Positions 1 through 12,800 of a stretch of 64,000 nucleotides of DNA are shown here, piece after piece (positions within the stretch are counted from its first letter, which is position 1; the number at the start of each line of letters is the position of its first letter). The position numbers and the translations under genes were made by a program. The DNA is from Typha latifolia (taxonomy: Eukaryota > Streptophyta > Magnoliopsida > Poales > Typhaceae). The DNA lies in assembly GCA_019914945.1 (NCBI GenBank), contig CM034103.1, positions 16,644,785-16,708,784 of the forward strand, in the 5' to 3' direction. The notes below the pieces were generated by a model that saw nothing but the letters and a program-made list of their open reading frames with translations, was not told the origin of the DNA and did no database searches.

Positions 1-1259
1 AATTTCTCTGTACCAGCTAGTGTAATATTTATAAAGGGTGTAAAGCATCTTAGCGGGTATTGATAGCAGTGTGCTATATTTGTTTCATTCTCAGGCTAAT
101 CTCGCAGGTTTAGCAAAGTCTCTTTTAAAAAACTTTCACCTTCCGAATCCTCAAACTGATCCCAGTTCTTACTAATTAAAAGCATGACCCATAATGGCCA
201 TTTGAACCTGGCGAAGCACTTTTCAATCACATAGAAGTCTAGACAAACTAGATTATAATTCGTGTAAGTATAAAACAATAAACAGGACCGGTTAAGTTTT
301 ATTACTTGTTAGTAGTAGTGCCTTGATGCAATAGATTATCTTCTTGCAATCATGCATTGAGGAAAAATAGAACATTTCTGTATTAGTAAGAAACAGAAAG
401 TTAGAAGAAGAAAAAGCTAAGCCAAAGGTGTTACCCGTCAGTGCATCACTTGTGATCATTTTAACATTACATATGACCTACCCCTAACCTAGAAACAAGG
501 TCAGCACTTTCGATCAAAATATTTTCATTTCAGCTACAGCAGATCAATTTCGAGTTTTTAACCAACCAATCTGAAATTTCCCATCAGCCATTAGCATTTC
601 ATTAGTTCCAACAATTTTTTTATTTCAGAGCAAATATGTACAATTACACTATGGTTTCAGTCAGTCTTGGTGGTTAAAATGAAACTTATAAACAAGGAAG
701 GGTTTAAACTCATCTTTCATTTCTTTATGCTATGCATGGATGATGAATCAAACTTGAAGTGATCGCTTCCATACATACAACTTGATAATTCAACTCGATA
801 TGTCCCTATAGCAGAAGAGATTATCCACCGTGGTCTTCGAAATTTATCCTCATTTAAATAGATCAGTAAAAGATTACAATCAGGAGGTCACGTGTAGTTC
901 ATAGCAAGATACCAGTAAATTATAGCGCACAAAATTTCAATAATAGCTTAACAAGTATCCGAAGTTGAAATAATTTCTTAACTGAAACAAATCAAGCAAC
1001 ATGGTTAAGATGGCAACTCCAACGCCATAATATTATAAATACTTGCATTCCTCCAGCAATTGCATAGTTAGACTATCACTGATTCAGACCACACTCGATG
1101 CATCGATATCTCACACAAAACAAACGACTAGAAATTAGCATTTACTTCCCCTAATTCTACTACCAAAATGAAAATGTTAAAAAAGACCTCCATTCTAGGT
1201 TAGCATGAGAAAGAGTTCCTCTCAGGAATTGAATCAAACGACTTCCAGGCAATACTTAC

Positions 1260-1323
1260 GTTTGTAGTACGGCACGGCACCAACTCGCTCGGAGAAGACC
1301 TGCAGCTGATGAGAGCGATCCAT
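1260..1323 (-). CDS. First coding exon of an unrecognised gene (rest lies leftward)
   Basis: The minus strand carries an ATG at 1323 followed by an open stretch of 21 codons (begins MDRSHQLQVF, ends PYYK) that runs into a canonical donor AAAC|GTAAGT at 1259-1258, phase 1. A TATATATA box lies about 50 bases upstream and TGGGCC motifs lie further up, so this looks like a genuine gene start. I could not chain it to later exons. A stretch around 98-208 on the minus strand is open and bounded by a possible acceptor, but its reading phase does not follow directly. The function is unknown; exons 2 onward are either in 1-1259 or beyond the left edge. Confidence 0.5.
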
Positions 1324-1374
1324 CGCTCTCGAGGCCGTAACGTTTACGTCTCTCTCGGTATCTCTCTCACTCTC

Positions 1375-1440
1375 TATATATAGACGGTTCGAGATTCGAG
1401 TGTTCTACTGGATTGGCTATTGGGCCGAAACAAGCCCAAA
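1375..1440 (-). promoter_or_regulatory. Promoter of the leftmost gene: TATA box plus site II motifs
   Basis: A TATATATA element sits at about 1375-1382, roughly 50 bases before the ATG at 1323. TGGGCC at 1421-1426 and GCCCA at 1434-1438 are site II-type elements, which in plants are typical of housekeeping and ribosomal or mitochondrial protein gene promoters and are bound by TCP factors. Seen directly; the role is inferred. Confidence 0.5.
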
Positions 1441-2090
1441 AGTTTGTCACTAAAGCGAACTCAATCTGGCCCGACATTCCACAGTATATTAGCAAGCAGG
1501 ACAATTTCATTTAGACTCATAAATTAACATTGTTTTTAATACGCACTCTTTAAATATTTTTACTACCACATACACTCTCTGGAATTATTTTTTTTAAACA
1601 AAAAATCCGAACAGAAACTATATGGTCCTCTAAATCCAAAATCCTTTTAGGATATAAAAAAAAAAAAAAAAAAGATTTAAGAAGTAGGAGTATAAATGAA
1701 ATTATGCATATATTATTTATCGTACCTATGAGCAACTTAAAGTGCGCCACGTGGCTTTCTCACATCTAAAAGCAGCAGCACCTTTGATCGCTTCAAGAAA
1801 GCAAAACTTTCGGAGCAAAGTTCCGGTCATAAATTGAAGTCAGCATCTCAATCATATCTCTCCTATCATTTACTACCGACCTCAGCATAAACAAAGTATA
1901 ATTCCAGCCACATAAGTTTCGGTGAGTTGCTAGCTGATCTTCTTCTTCTTTTATTTTTATTTTGAAGGGAATTATTAAGAAACTACACCAACATAATTTA
2001 GCATTCAAAGATGAAGAAAAGAAAGAAAAATTAATAATAATAATAATAACAATAAAGATAGTAATTAAAGGAGAGTTACAATAAAATAGC

Positions 2091-2930
2091 TCATTTCCCA
2101 CGGTTAAGCATCTCTGTATAATTCAAGAGGGAGTTAAGCCTTTGCAGCTTAAGCTGCTGCTTAAACCTATTTATGAAGTCATCCGCCCTTGCGTCCACCT
2201 CCTCGTCCTCTCCCGCGAACGCCGAGCTACTGCTCGCCGTCTTCTTAATCCTCCCCTCCGCCACGGTCGGCGGCGGCTGGGACTCCGACTTACTCCGCCC
2301 ATAGTGGTGCTCCTTGACCCCACCGGCTGCGGGGTCGGTCTCCGATGTCGGATCATCCGAGAGGTAGTCGCCGGATCGGAATCTGTAGAGGCTCAAAGAG
2401 CGGAGCCGCTCGAAGACGGAGGAGGAGGTGCGAGGCAACGGACGGTGCTCCTCGGCCTGGACGGAGCCGGCGGGCTCCGGTGTCTGATCGTCGACGGCGG
2501 CGGCATCAGAGAGGTAGTCGCCGGATCGGAAGCGGTAGAGGCTTGCAGAGCGGAGTCGCTCGAGGACGGAAGAGGAGGTGCGAGGCATCGGGCGGTGCTC
2601 CTCCGCCTCTCCGGCACCGTCGGGCTCGCGCGTGTCGGCGACGGTCTCCGGGATCGGATCTGCAGCTTCGAAGGGGTAGTCGCCGGATCGGAAGCGATAG
2701 AGGCTTACAGACCGGAGGCGCTCGAGGACGGAGGAGGAGGTGCGAGCTATCGGACGGTGCTCCTCCGCTCCACGGTCGTCTCGAAGATCCTGCTGGCCGT
2801 GACGCGCGCGATCCCCCCGAGAACTAAGCGCGATGGTCCCGATCACGATGTTGAGGACCACAAAAAGGACGGTCGGGGTAAGCCAGCCCCCCGCAAACTC
2901 CCAGATCGTCTTCCACGTGTCCTCTAGCAT
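2091..2930 (-). CDS. DUF4408/DUF761 membrane-anchored protein with three internal repeats
   Basis: Single-exon gene of 279 residues. The ATG at 2930 is chosen because the N-terminal WKTIWEFAGGWLTPTVLFVV stretch is the usual start of DUF4408 proteins; the frame stays open for 50 more codons upstream but without family resemblance. Residues about 16-36 form one membrane helix. Three near-identical modules follow at about 56-87, 110-141 and 160-191, each with the core EEHRP..RTSSSV.ERLRS.SLYRFRSGDY. Residues 250-277 (DDFINRFKQQLKLQRLNSLL) are the DUF761 motif found in cotton-fibre-type proteins. A TATATAAT box lies near 3026-3033 on this strand. The molecular function of the family is unknown; the modules are rich in serine and arginine and look like repeated phosphorylation or docking sites, which is inference. 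Confidence 0.88.
   Translation of the reverse strand: MLEDTWKTIWEFAGGWLTPTVLFVVLNIVIGTIALSSRGDRARHGQQDLRDDRGAEEHRPIARTSSSVLERLRSVSLYRFRSGDYPFEAADPIPETVADTREPDGAGEAEEHRPMPRTSSSVLERLRSASLYRFRSGDYLSDAAAVDDQTPEPAGSVQAEEHRPLPRTSSSVFERLRSLSLYRFRSGDYLSDDPTSETDPAAGGVKEHHYGRSKSESQPPPTVAEGRIKKTASSSSAFAGEDEEVDARADDFINRFKQQLKLQRLNSLLNYTEMLNRGK
2364..2773 (-). repeat. Three in-frame tandem coding repeats in the DUF761 gene
   Basis: The DNA landmark GTAGTCGCCGGATCGGA recurs at 2364, 2514 and 2676 on the plus strand, spacing 150 and 162 bases (50 and 54 codons). Each copy encodes the RTSSSV-ERLRS-SLYRFRSGDY module. Spacing by whole codons and conservation of protein as well as DNA indicate duplication inside a coding sequence. 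Confidence 0.9.
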
Positions 2931-3080
2931 CTCGCCTTCCGTGGAGTCGCAGAAGAGAAGAGAAGAAATAAGGGAAGGACCTGGGTTGGGGAAGGAGGAA
3001 CGAAAGGAAATTGGCATGTGGTGATTATATAAGTGAACAGGTGCTCCAGTGGGGTACATACCATGACGTGGCAACACCAT

Positions 3081-3862
3081 GTGGGATGCGACAAAATGGG
3101 CAGGGGATGGCGCAGCTGAGGTAAGACTATATTTTAATATCTTCTATTCGTGGACCACCTGTCAATGCTGCATCACATGGTAAGCTTACATTTTTCCGAT
3201 AAAATAAAAATTAAAAAAAAGAAGAAGCTTTAAACAGTTTACGTTTTCTCTGGACGGCGTCTAATTTAAAAAAAAAAATCTTAATTAGTTGGCAGGATTA
3301 GAGTCGTTAGCCTTATCTCTAATTTAAAGTATATCATCAATGATGCAAGGTTATCGTTCAAGTAACATACGTTTATGCGTGAGTTGACTTAGATGACTAG
3401 TGCAGCGTTTTGGAAGTCGAGCGTTCACACTTATAGAGCTGCAGTTTTTACTGTTTATGTAAGAGGAGTAGATATAATTAATATGTGTTTACAACGCTAG
3501 GAAAATTAATTAGCCACCATTTATGATTGATGTACGAATTTCTACTTCTCTCTGTTGCCTGCCTAATCTCTTCTATTCTTTTCTTTAGTTTTTTTTTTTC
3601 TTTTATATAGTTAACAACTGTTGTGAAAGCTGGAAGTGTGGATGCCCATGTCTTAGAGTCTCTCGTAGGTGCAGGCATGGAAAACGTGTCATTTAGCTAG
3701 CTCCAGGAACAGCTTTGTCGGATTGTCTAACACTTAGATATGATATCACCATAGTAAGATTCTGTACCTCGATGTATCTAGTATCAATATATTTTTAAAC
3801 AATAACTAATTCGGCAGGTACTAAAGATGAATGAATTTTCCCTCCATGTTACTATGTTAGGT

Positions 3863-3893
<31 letters not shown>

Positions 3894-5406
3894 AACTTGA
3901 TTTGTTTAGTTGATGTGATGTGCAGTGAAACTTCCTACAAAGCCGTGTAGCATTTCTCTTATCTTTCGTGTCTTGTGTGGCCAATTCATGACTCCAATGG
4001 ATCTCGTGTCGCGTAAGTGAAAAGAACGAAACTGTTATCTTTTCTCGTAGACCTTTGTATGAAAGTTGCCGTCAATTCTATCGGTTTTATTATAATTCGA
4101 GAAAGTGGTATCGGATCGTCGTTTTGGATAAGATAAGTAATGCTGTAATGGCATTTGGTAGTTTTAGTCAACTTGCCGAATTATTATGTCAAAGAAACTT
4201 CAACTTACGCCAGAGGAGGCCAAGTGCATCCTAGTCTAGTATGACATTTGAAGACAGCAAACAAGACAGGTGAGCGATTGGATGAGATCCCATTTGAAAG
4301 TTGTTAAACTCCACACTTTCCTGCAAGCGACAAACAAGGTGATGTAGATTTTGGTGGACGGGAAATACTAATTCTATATGATTTGGAGTTGTGAACCGAC
4401 AGCAACGGAGCAAATCCGAACAAAGTCCTCTTCTCATATATGTACAAATTTAGAGGAGTTTTTGGCCCAGCTTGTCATGTTCAAAATTTTAATTATTAAT
4501 ATATATTTATTTTCCAAATTTATTATTAAATAAAATTATTCTACTGTAGTATCAAATAAAATGTTCAAACCCGCAACCGTTTTACTTTTTAGAATAGAAA
4601 CACTATTAAGTTAATTATTTTTATATAAAAATAAAATTTTAATTTAAGCAGTTAAAAAACTAACCTAAACGTATTCCAACAAATAAAACAGTAAAATATT
4701 TAATATATTTGCGTCAGGTAAAAACGCTAAACTAGAAAATCCAAATTAGTGTTTTAGTTATTACTATAATAAAATAGACTGCTTTTGATGATAAGTTTAA
4801 AAGAAGATCAATCTTAGTAAATAAAATTTAGAACATAGATTAATTTGGTCAATCAACCAATTTAGATTCAGAGAGCTGAAGAGGGACTAAAAAAAACCTT
4901 TCTTTGCTACAGCGACTATTTATCCCAGATATGCTGAGATAAAGCTCCATGGAGAATAAGATAGTGCCAGAAATAACTGAGATGGTTTAGATTGCATCGG
5001 TCCATTAAGAAAAATAAAAAAAAAGAGTAGTTATATCTTATAGGTATCGATTCAACTATTCATTCCAAATTACTCTCGTGAATGTCACATCACGTAATCA
5101 ATTATTGACGGCCTTAACCCGGTACCGCTAAAGTTCTCCTCGACAACAGATCGATCTCAACTGTACGCTGGAATCTCAAAATCTAATCTATTCCTCCTGA
5201 CCGCTGGATGTGAATCTCACGATGGATCGCCCGTCATCCGCACCATCAGTCTCTACACACACACATTACCAGTAACTCGATTCCGAAAGGAATATTTCTT
5301 TCGCGCTACTAGAGACTCTTCCTCAATAATTAACGCGAGATAAATGCCTACTAGATTCTTCTTACCGTCTCCTTCGTGAAGTCAGAGAGAAAGGAAAGTG
5401 AGAGAA
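3081..5406. other. Intergenic DNA between the DUF761 and NHL genes
   Basis: AT-rich sequence with no supported gene. It contains a (TA)n microsatellite at 3868-3893 and short open frames on the minus strand that have no family resemblance. The last 200 bases before 5407 are the likely NHL promoter and leader. Confidence 0.6.
3868..3893. repeat. (TA)n microsatellite
   Basis: About 13 uninterrupted TA dinucleotides in intergenic DNA. Confidence 0.95.
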
Positions 5407-6129
5407 ATGGGAGATCGAGCTTACCCCTCTTCTTCTAAGCCAATCCCTAACCCTAATAATCCTCCTCCGCCAGCCGTAAACGGCGGCGGCGGACGCCGGC
5501 ATCCTCTGCCTCCCCCCCGCAGGCGCCGCCGCCGCAGCTGCTGCTGCATATGCTGCCTCTGGGTCACCTTTCTCTTCGTCCTCCTCGTCTTCCTCGCCGC
5601 TATCGCCGCCGGGGTCATCTACATGATCTTCCACCCCAAGCTTCCCACCTTCGCCGTCACCTCCCTCCGCCTCTCCGCTCTCAATCTCACCGCCACCGAT
5701 CTCCTCACCTCGCGCCTCGACTTCAACATCGCGTTCCGAAACCCTAACCGCAAGATCGCGTTCGTCTACGGCGACATCGCGGTCTCGGCCTTCGCCGACG
5801 GGGTCGGGATCGGGGACGGATCGATTCCCGGATTCGTCCACGAAGCTGAGAACACTACGGTGATCAAGGGGGCGATTTCGAGTTCGGGGAAGAGCTTGGA
5901 TTCCGTGGAGGCGTCGACTCTCACGAAGAGGAAGAGATTCCCCTTGGAGATCGTGATCGACACAAAGGCCGGGGTAAAGATGGGAGGGTTCAAGTCGATC
6001 CGGCTCGGGATCAGGGTTTCTTGCAGCGGATTCGATGCGGCTGTCGGTAATGGGACGGCCGTAGATTCCTCTAAAGATGCCAAGTGCAAGGGGAAGCTTC
6101 GGGTTAAGATTTGGAAGTTGACGATTTAA
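5407..6129 (+). CDS. NDR1/HIN1-like (NHL) protein with LEA_2 domain
   Basis: Single-exon, GC-rich gene of 240 residues starting at the ATG at 5407. The N-terminus is proline- and glycine-rich, followed by a run of arginines (residues 38-43) and a cysteine cluster CCCICC (45-50), likely S-acylated, then one membrane helix at about 51-75 (LWVTFLFVLLVFLAAIAAGV). The rest is the LEA_2 fold with the family hallmark FRNPNRKI soon after the membrane. Potential N-glycosylation sites NLT and NTT fit an outside-facing C-terminal domain. NHL proteins sit in the plasma membrane or plasmodesmata and act in immune and stress responses; the specific role here is not known. It is convergent with the FVE gene downstream. 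Confidence 0.93.
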   Translation: MGDRAYPSSSKPIPNPNNPPPPAVNGGGGRRHPLPPPRRRRRRSCCCICCLWVTFLFVLLVFLAAIAAGVIYMIFHPKLPTFAVTSLRLSALNLTATDLLTSRLDFNIAFRNPNRKIAFVYGDIAVSAFADGVGIGDGSIPGFVHEAENTTVIKGAISSSGKSLDSVEASTLTKRKRFPLEIVIDTKAGVKMGGFKSIRLGIRVSCSGFDAAVGNGTAVDSSKDAKCKGKLRVKIWKLTI

Positions 6130-6854
6130 ATTTAGTTGTCTTCGTTTGTGCAGTTAACATTGGGATTGGGATTAGAATAGAAAATTGAGTTCTTCCGCAT
6201 GTAACAACTAACAATATTGTTTGATATTTAGATAGTTTTTCATCTACTATAACTTCTCTGTGTGGTTAAATCAAGGCGAAGGAATGGTTCACCATCCTGT
6301 CGTGATTGGATAACGTAAAAGGCAGCTTTCCTCCTAGCAGCTCTGTTAAGCTTTTACTCGTCGGCTGCCACATCAATCTCTGTCAGGAAGAGTCAGTCAG
6401 CAGGTAAATTGCGTGATTGTAAATGCCACTAAAGAATCAAGAACCATAATGCACTCATATAACTCTCATATAATCTTAATGTCAAAAATATGCTATGCTA
6501 AGACTAAGAGAGATGCCAGTTGTAGAATAAGCGTGAATAAGCATTGGAAGATCGATATCGTGGACGAGCTCATTAAAGCAGGGAAACAACCTAATGATCA
6601 AAATACCTGAAGTAGGTTTTCTTCGCCATAATTCCAACATCAACCCAGGCTAATAAGCAGCAATCGTGGGTGGTTGGTTAGAAGGTCAAAATACTAACAA
6701 CGATTTAGGTAATAAGCAGGGGGCAGACACCCCGTCTATCACAAACACGGTTCTCTGAAGGTATCTGCAAGCTCTAAGGAGGTGGAACACCACACAGTTT
6801 TGACAGCTGCTTAGGCTGATAGAGGGTTTACAAAGACCATAAACTAGCAAAGAT

Positions 6855-9800
6855 TTAAGTCTTGGGGGCGCATGTAGTCAAGTGGGATTTGAACTTCTCC
6901 AGCTCCGCTATGACCTCTTCTTCCGGTCTATAGATTAAATCGCTCATTCGCCATATCTGCATTAATTAACAGAAAATAAAATAACTAAACGATTATATCA
7001 CAATAAAGAAAATACTTTCCAACTCTATAAAGCAGTTTTGGATCTATTGGTTCTCTGTCTGGACTCCTTTTAATCTAGTAGCTAACATGAGTCCACACAG
7101 ACAGACATAATGAACATAGAAAAAGCATGCATTTTGAGGGAGATTGTGCTTCTCCAGATTATGGCAGAAGATTGGGCCTTCGAAACCTCTCCACCTTTCT
7201 TTGGCCCCTTTAATAGGAAGCCTGCCCTCAAGTGTTGGTTTTTCCAGTGAATTCCAAAAGTTTAAAGCGACATTCACTTATTCAAAAAGTCAAAACTAAT
7301 AGAAAAGTACATGCCAGAGAATTTAGGGTGGGGATGGGAGGTATAGAGTAATCAATCTAAGAACATTTACCTGCAATGTACCGCCGCCGCCAGTACTCTC
7401 ACCATCATCAGATACACTAACAATAGTCCATGGATCAGATGAATTCCAGTGGAAATCTACCACTTTATCTCTGCATGAGCATGTAAAGACCAAGCTTAAC
7501 ATGGTTATAAGCAATAGCTTATGAATTAAGTCATATATGTCGTCACATAAAGAGGATCATCCCTTCATCTAAAACTGTGACCTGTTGATCTGGTCTACAA
7601 AGATACCATCAATTCCATGAAAAGATGTTGAACTTATTTACTCATACCTACTGGCCCACTGCCTCAACATAAATGAAAATTATCCTATCAGCCACTAAAT
7701 TTTGAACTAAAAGACTGGTTGGATCAACAAATCTTATTGGATTCTCCTCTAGTGGAGTATAGCTAGATGGACGCATCAAAAGTTCAAAACTATACCAGAT
7801 GTTTCTAACTAAGGTGAATGCAATCTTAAAACAATTCAGATATGATATCGAGGAAGATTGAAATAGAGGAAGTACTAAAGAAAGAAAATAAAACTGCTTG
7901 AATTGGCTGATTTAATTTATGCAGATCTAAGAAGCATAATGAAATGAATTGGAACAATTTGATAGCTGATCTCACTTTGCTTCTGAAATTGACCTAACAA
8001 GTATCCCATATTTTATTGCCTGCTCTCGAAGAGCAGTCAGCAAAGTAGAATAACAAGAAATAAAGATAGCAGCTAAACAGTTTACATAATGCAGATCTCA
8101 GCTTCCACATGTAAACATAACACATACCTGTGGCCTGCATGCTGAAAGAATAAACCTGGCGGTGAATTGGGCATCCTTGTTCCAACGTGTTCCTTCTTCT
8201 TCCCGACCTAATTTAGATGAGCTTAACTTAGAACAATGAATATTGCATATTTGATGTAGCAATTCAAAAAAACACTAAGCTGGAAACGAGACACCGCACA
8301 TGAATATGTTCCAACTTCACACAAAAGTAATTTATAGAAAGTCTTTGTGAACCACTGTTCGATGTAACACATGCTACTACCAAAAGAAGTTTCAGAGTGA
8401 ATAACATAGAAAAAAAATCAGAGTTAGCCATCTAGGCTTGGGCAGCACAGAGAATCACAACTGGAATCTCGTTCAGAAAATTATTCTATTATGAATTCAT
8501 ATATCATATAAGTCAAGATATATCTAGAATAGTTCATTAAAATCTCATCCAGGACGCACACAAATAAGCATGATTTCTTAATCAGCAGGTGCACAGAGGT
8601 TCATAAGTTTACTCCTTAACGAGACTGCTGTAATGTACCAGTGACACAAGCTCATACCTTTTCATGATCCCAAACGTTTAGAAAACCATCTTCAGCAGCA
8701 CTTCCAAAAACAGAAGCTTTGTCAGGAGACCACTGGAACAAATATTGAAATGGTTAAAGAGGGAAAAATGTTGACTATTCAGCTGATATGGAATTTGTTA
8801 AAAAAAGCTAAAAGAGTATGGACATAAAATTATAAGATTTAGTATCTATCATGCCTGCACACACAGAACAGCAGCTTTGTGACCTTCAAATTTAAAAATG
8901 GGCGATCCAACACCATCAGTAGTTAGATTTCGGCGGTCAAACATACGGACAGAATTATCTGCAGATCTGAATAAAAATGCAATGACAAGATAAGAAAACA
9001 GGAAAAGTATAATCTAGGTCCCTTTTTCCAATAAAGCAAGCAATATGAAAATCACTTTGGATAAAAGTACAAAATGCCCGAAGAGAATAGAATATTATGA
9101 GCAGCCAGACCAACTAATCGTAGAACAAATAAATATCAAATCAGATACCCAGTCAAAATAAGGTTATCATCATGGGGATTCCAGTCAACACAGTGAAGAT
9201 CAGCACTGTGAGCCTTCTCAACCTGAGGATACAAAAGAAGCCGATAAATGCATAATAATTCTAATAGAAACAGAGACGATGATTGTTGGCATAAAATCAC
9301 ATTAACCTAAAATTCATGATATCGCTCTTTACACAATTAGATAAGTTATAACTTCCATGAATCAGTATGTACGTGAAGAACAAAACCTTGACAACAGGAC
9401 TAGTACCAACTCGGGCATCCCAAAGAATGAGGCAGGAATCATCACCCACGCTACAGAATTCCTGTGGACTACACAACAGCACAATGAACAGAATATCAGA
9501 AAGAGAATTTAAAACGCAAAGGTGCATCACAAATTATGATAACGACTGACCAAAGTCAAGAACTTTTCATGACAAGCTAACTAATAATAATCTTGCAGAT
9601 GCCACAAGGAAAATATCCAATGAGGTACAACATAACAACGATAGAAAAGGACACATTGCAAGGAATCAAGTAAATACTAGCACTGTATCCACAGTTATTT
9701 GAAGAACATAATCAGTCAAAACTGTAACAACTTAGTTACCTAGAAGGACAGAATTGCACATCTTCAACGGTATCCTCATGCCCATGATACACACCTCGAG

Positions 9801-12800
9801 GTCCAATTGTAGGACTGTCTGAACTTTTTTCATTACCAGATTTTGCAGCAGCCTTACTGCCTGAACTCCCAGGTGACCCGGGAGATTTGGAGGCTGAGTC
9901 CATTATCGAAGAAATATGATCCTGTATGCTCCACAAGACGACTGATTTGTCCTTACCTACAAAGACGAAAGAAAATTACAATCTAAATGGTAAAGCTCAA
10001 GTTTTCAGCAAATAAACCATCCATAACAAATGGCGGCGAGCTTTTGCAGAGAAATCAAGCATGTGGAAAATGTAATAGTAACTCTTGACATGGATGCATA
10101 AAATGTTGCTCTATCTAAAATTATTTTTGCATATTATTAGAGCACCTTATCACAAAATCAGCCAGTCCCTAGATATAGTGTTTTGATCTAAGATTTCAAT
10201 TAAATTATTGCAGTAAAACAATATAGTTCACTAAACTGACACATCAACACCTTGACACTTGAGCAGCGCAATTCATGTTATGACACTAAATACTCCATCC
10301 AAAAGGCAAGCATAACAAAAGAGACAAGAAGTCTCAGACAGGAAAAGACAGGAGAGAGCATAAATACACAGATATGTATTTTATTGCCATGCAATGTTCG
10401 AACCTCCAGAAAGTACAAATGGTTCTGTCGGACACATGGCAAGAGCAAACTCTGCATTTTCTTGATGGCCTGTCAATATCTGCAATAAATTAAATATTCT
10501 TAAGCTTTGTAATAGGGATCATATTGAAAATTTTAACCAAAAACTTTTGATATATACTGTTAAGCACTAAGATCTTATTGCATGCACGGATTCTCCACAA
10601 AGAAATTGTGTGCAACAAGCATTAACTATCGTATTCTTATCTAATAACATCCAGAAATGCATAATCGAAGTAATTTAGCAGCAAAGAACCAGATCTGGAC
10701 GAGACTCTGCAGCTCCAAGCACAGCATGCCGATTGGGTTGCGCCTCAACATCCCAAATAAGTACCTGCATACCAGCCATATGAACCAGGTGTCACTACCT
10801 CATTCAAATCCTCAGCATAAACGAGCAGCTAAAACTAATAGCAAAATGCCAGAGATATACATCAGGACTGTCAGTATGTGTTGCCACTATTTTACTATTT
10901 TGAGGAAGCTCCCTGATTCTGTTGACCTGCATAGTATAAGAAATAAATAGTGCATAAGATATCAGAAACTTGCAAACTTTACCACAAGAAATCTACCTCA
11001 AACTTCACTACGAGTTATTTTATTACCAAATTAAAGAGTACAGAGCAAGTGAATGAGTCAACTTGTGAAAGTAGACAAAACTTACAAACCAAAAGAGGAA
11101 CTAAGGAGTACACAACTAAAGAAGAAAGAAACATTTAATCAAACAACAGCCATATATAATACCATCAGGGCCCCAGAATAAATCTAGCCAAATAAATTAT
11201 AGATTTACCTCCAACCAGATAAAATGTCTGCAGAAGTTACATCTGCCCATAGATCAGATTTCATTATGACAAAAATATCCTAGAGCATAAACAGCTGGGC
11301 AGGCACTTTGTTTTCTTAATTAGTGACAGCCCATCAGTCATTAAGGGATTAGAACAGTCTTGCAATTGAACAGATAGCTTTTAGTGGGGGGAGGGAAGAA
11401 CACCTACAACAAGAAGGAAAATGAAGAAATTATAATGCCATACCTCTCCAGGATGTATAATAGTTTTGTACTTCTTCACAAAAGGAGATCGTGCTTCTTC
11501 ATTGAACTGCAATATGTTAAACCAAGTTTTATGTTACCGCCATGATATTTAGATGTCACCATACACAGCAAATTCACTAAGAAAAACACAACACCGAACT
11601 AGTTTCAGCAAGCTCAAAAAGAAAAACTAACATCTGACTAGTTCCACCAAGTTTGCTAAACACAATTAACATCTAATCAGTCCACCACAATAGTGTAGAT
11701 ATCCTAATAGACAGCAATTTCCAGAAAGACGTAATAAAATGCATCACAGATTTTGAGTAACATGATGTTTGAAGCAAAAGATAACTCAGGAGATAGGACA
11801 AAAAGGTAGTTAATTTTTATAACCTGAGATATATGCTCTGCAGCTGCAACTCTTGGTTTGACAACTTCACAATTAGCTATAACAAGAGTATTGGGAACAC
11901 TGCCATCAGTCTGGAGAGAGCACCAAAAAAAAAAAAAAAAAAAGGAGTTATTCCGAGGTTAGTTGCCTTTCAAATTTAACAATAAGAAACTTTAAAAGGT
12001 TGTAGCAGCATGATGAATATCAAATATGTGCATAAGACACATCTGTTAGTGGATAAAGTGTTTCTTAAGTAGGTATGATGCAACCAAAAATTATCTCACT
12101 TTGAAGGTCACATCTACCATCAAAAGTGAAGAAATTTATAGAACAGATGATCAAGACACATATGAGAGCAGAACATGTAAATAATTCTTAAAACCATTCA
12201 CAATGGCAATAATTTAGTCCGGTTCCAAACCCAATAGGAGTGGAGGGACTCAAATTATTGGAGATAGCATGGTTATGCAAAAGGAAAAACATCTGTGAAG
12301 CCCTGTATAAAATGTATCTTGTCCAAAATCATGAACAAGTTATGTATAAAATGTATTTCCACAAATGCATCTCTATTTAATTTTCCTTAACAAATATTCA
12401 TCAAATTTAGGTGCACGGAACAAGTCACGTGGTCTGTGAATTATGGAAGGGTCTTCCCCCTTCACGGACAAATTAAACCGCCCTGTCATCACGGACGACG
12501 TTACTTCTTTTTTTCCAACAACAACAACAACAAAAAACTTAGATATCCGTACAGTTCTACAAGCAAACCGAATCATTTCACAAACAACAGTGGAGGATCC
12601 TGAAGAGTAAGGTGGGTTACCTGCTCTGAGAGGTACAGACGCTGGCGATTCTTGTACGTCGCCTGCTCAAGCTGCGGACCCCACCTTTTCCAAAAGCAAC
12701 AACAAGTAAATCAAATGCATATCAAGCGCTAAAACCCTAAAAACTTATCGACCGACAAAAAAGAAATCCTGGCTAAAACCCTAGAAATCGAGTAAGAGAA

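Noticed and set aside
96..278. Minus-strand frame ending LKETLLNLRD as last exon of the leftmost gene
   Set aside because: A possible acceptor exists but phase and family could not be matched to the first exon, so it is mentioned only as a candidate.
2142..2927. Long plus-strand frames opposite the DUF761 gene
   Set aside because: Arginine/glycine-rich shadows of a GC-rich coding sequence; the minus strand has clear DUF4408 and DUF761 motifs.
3478..3678. Minus-strand frame with a charged IKEKKKLKKRIEEI stretch
   Set aside because: No start context, no family, in AT-rich DNA; charge comes from a T-rich stretch on the other strand.
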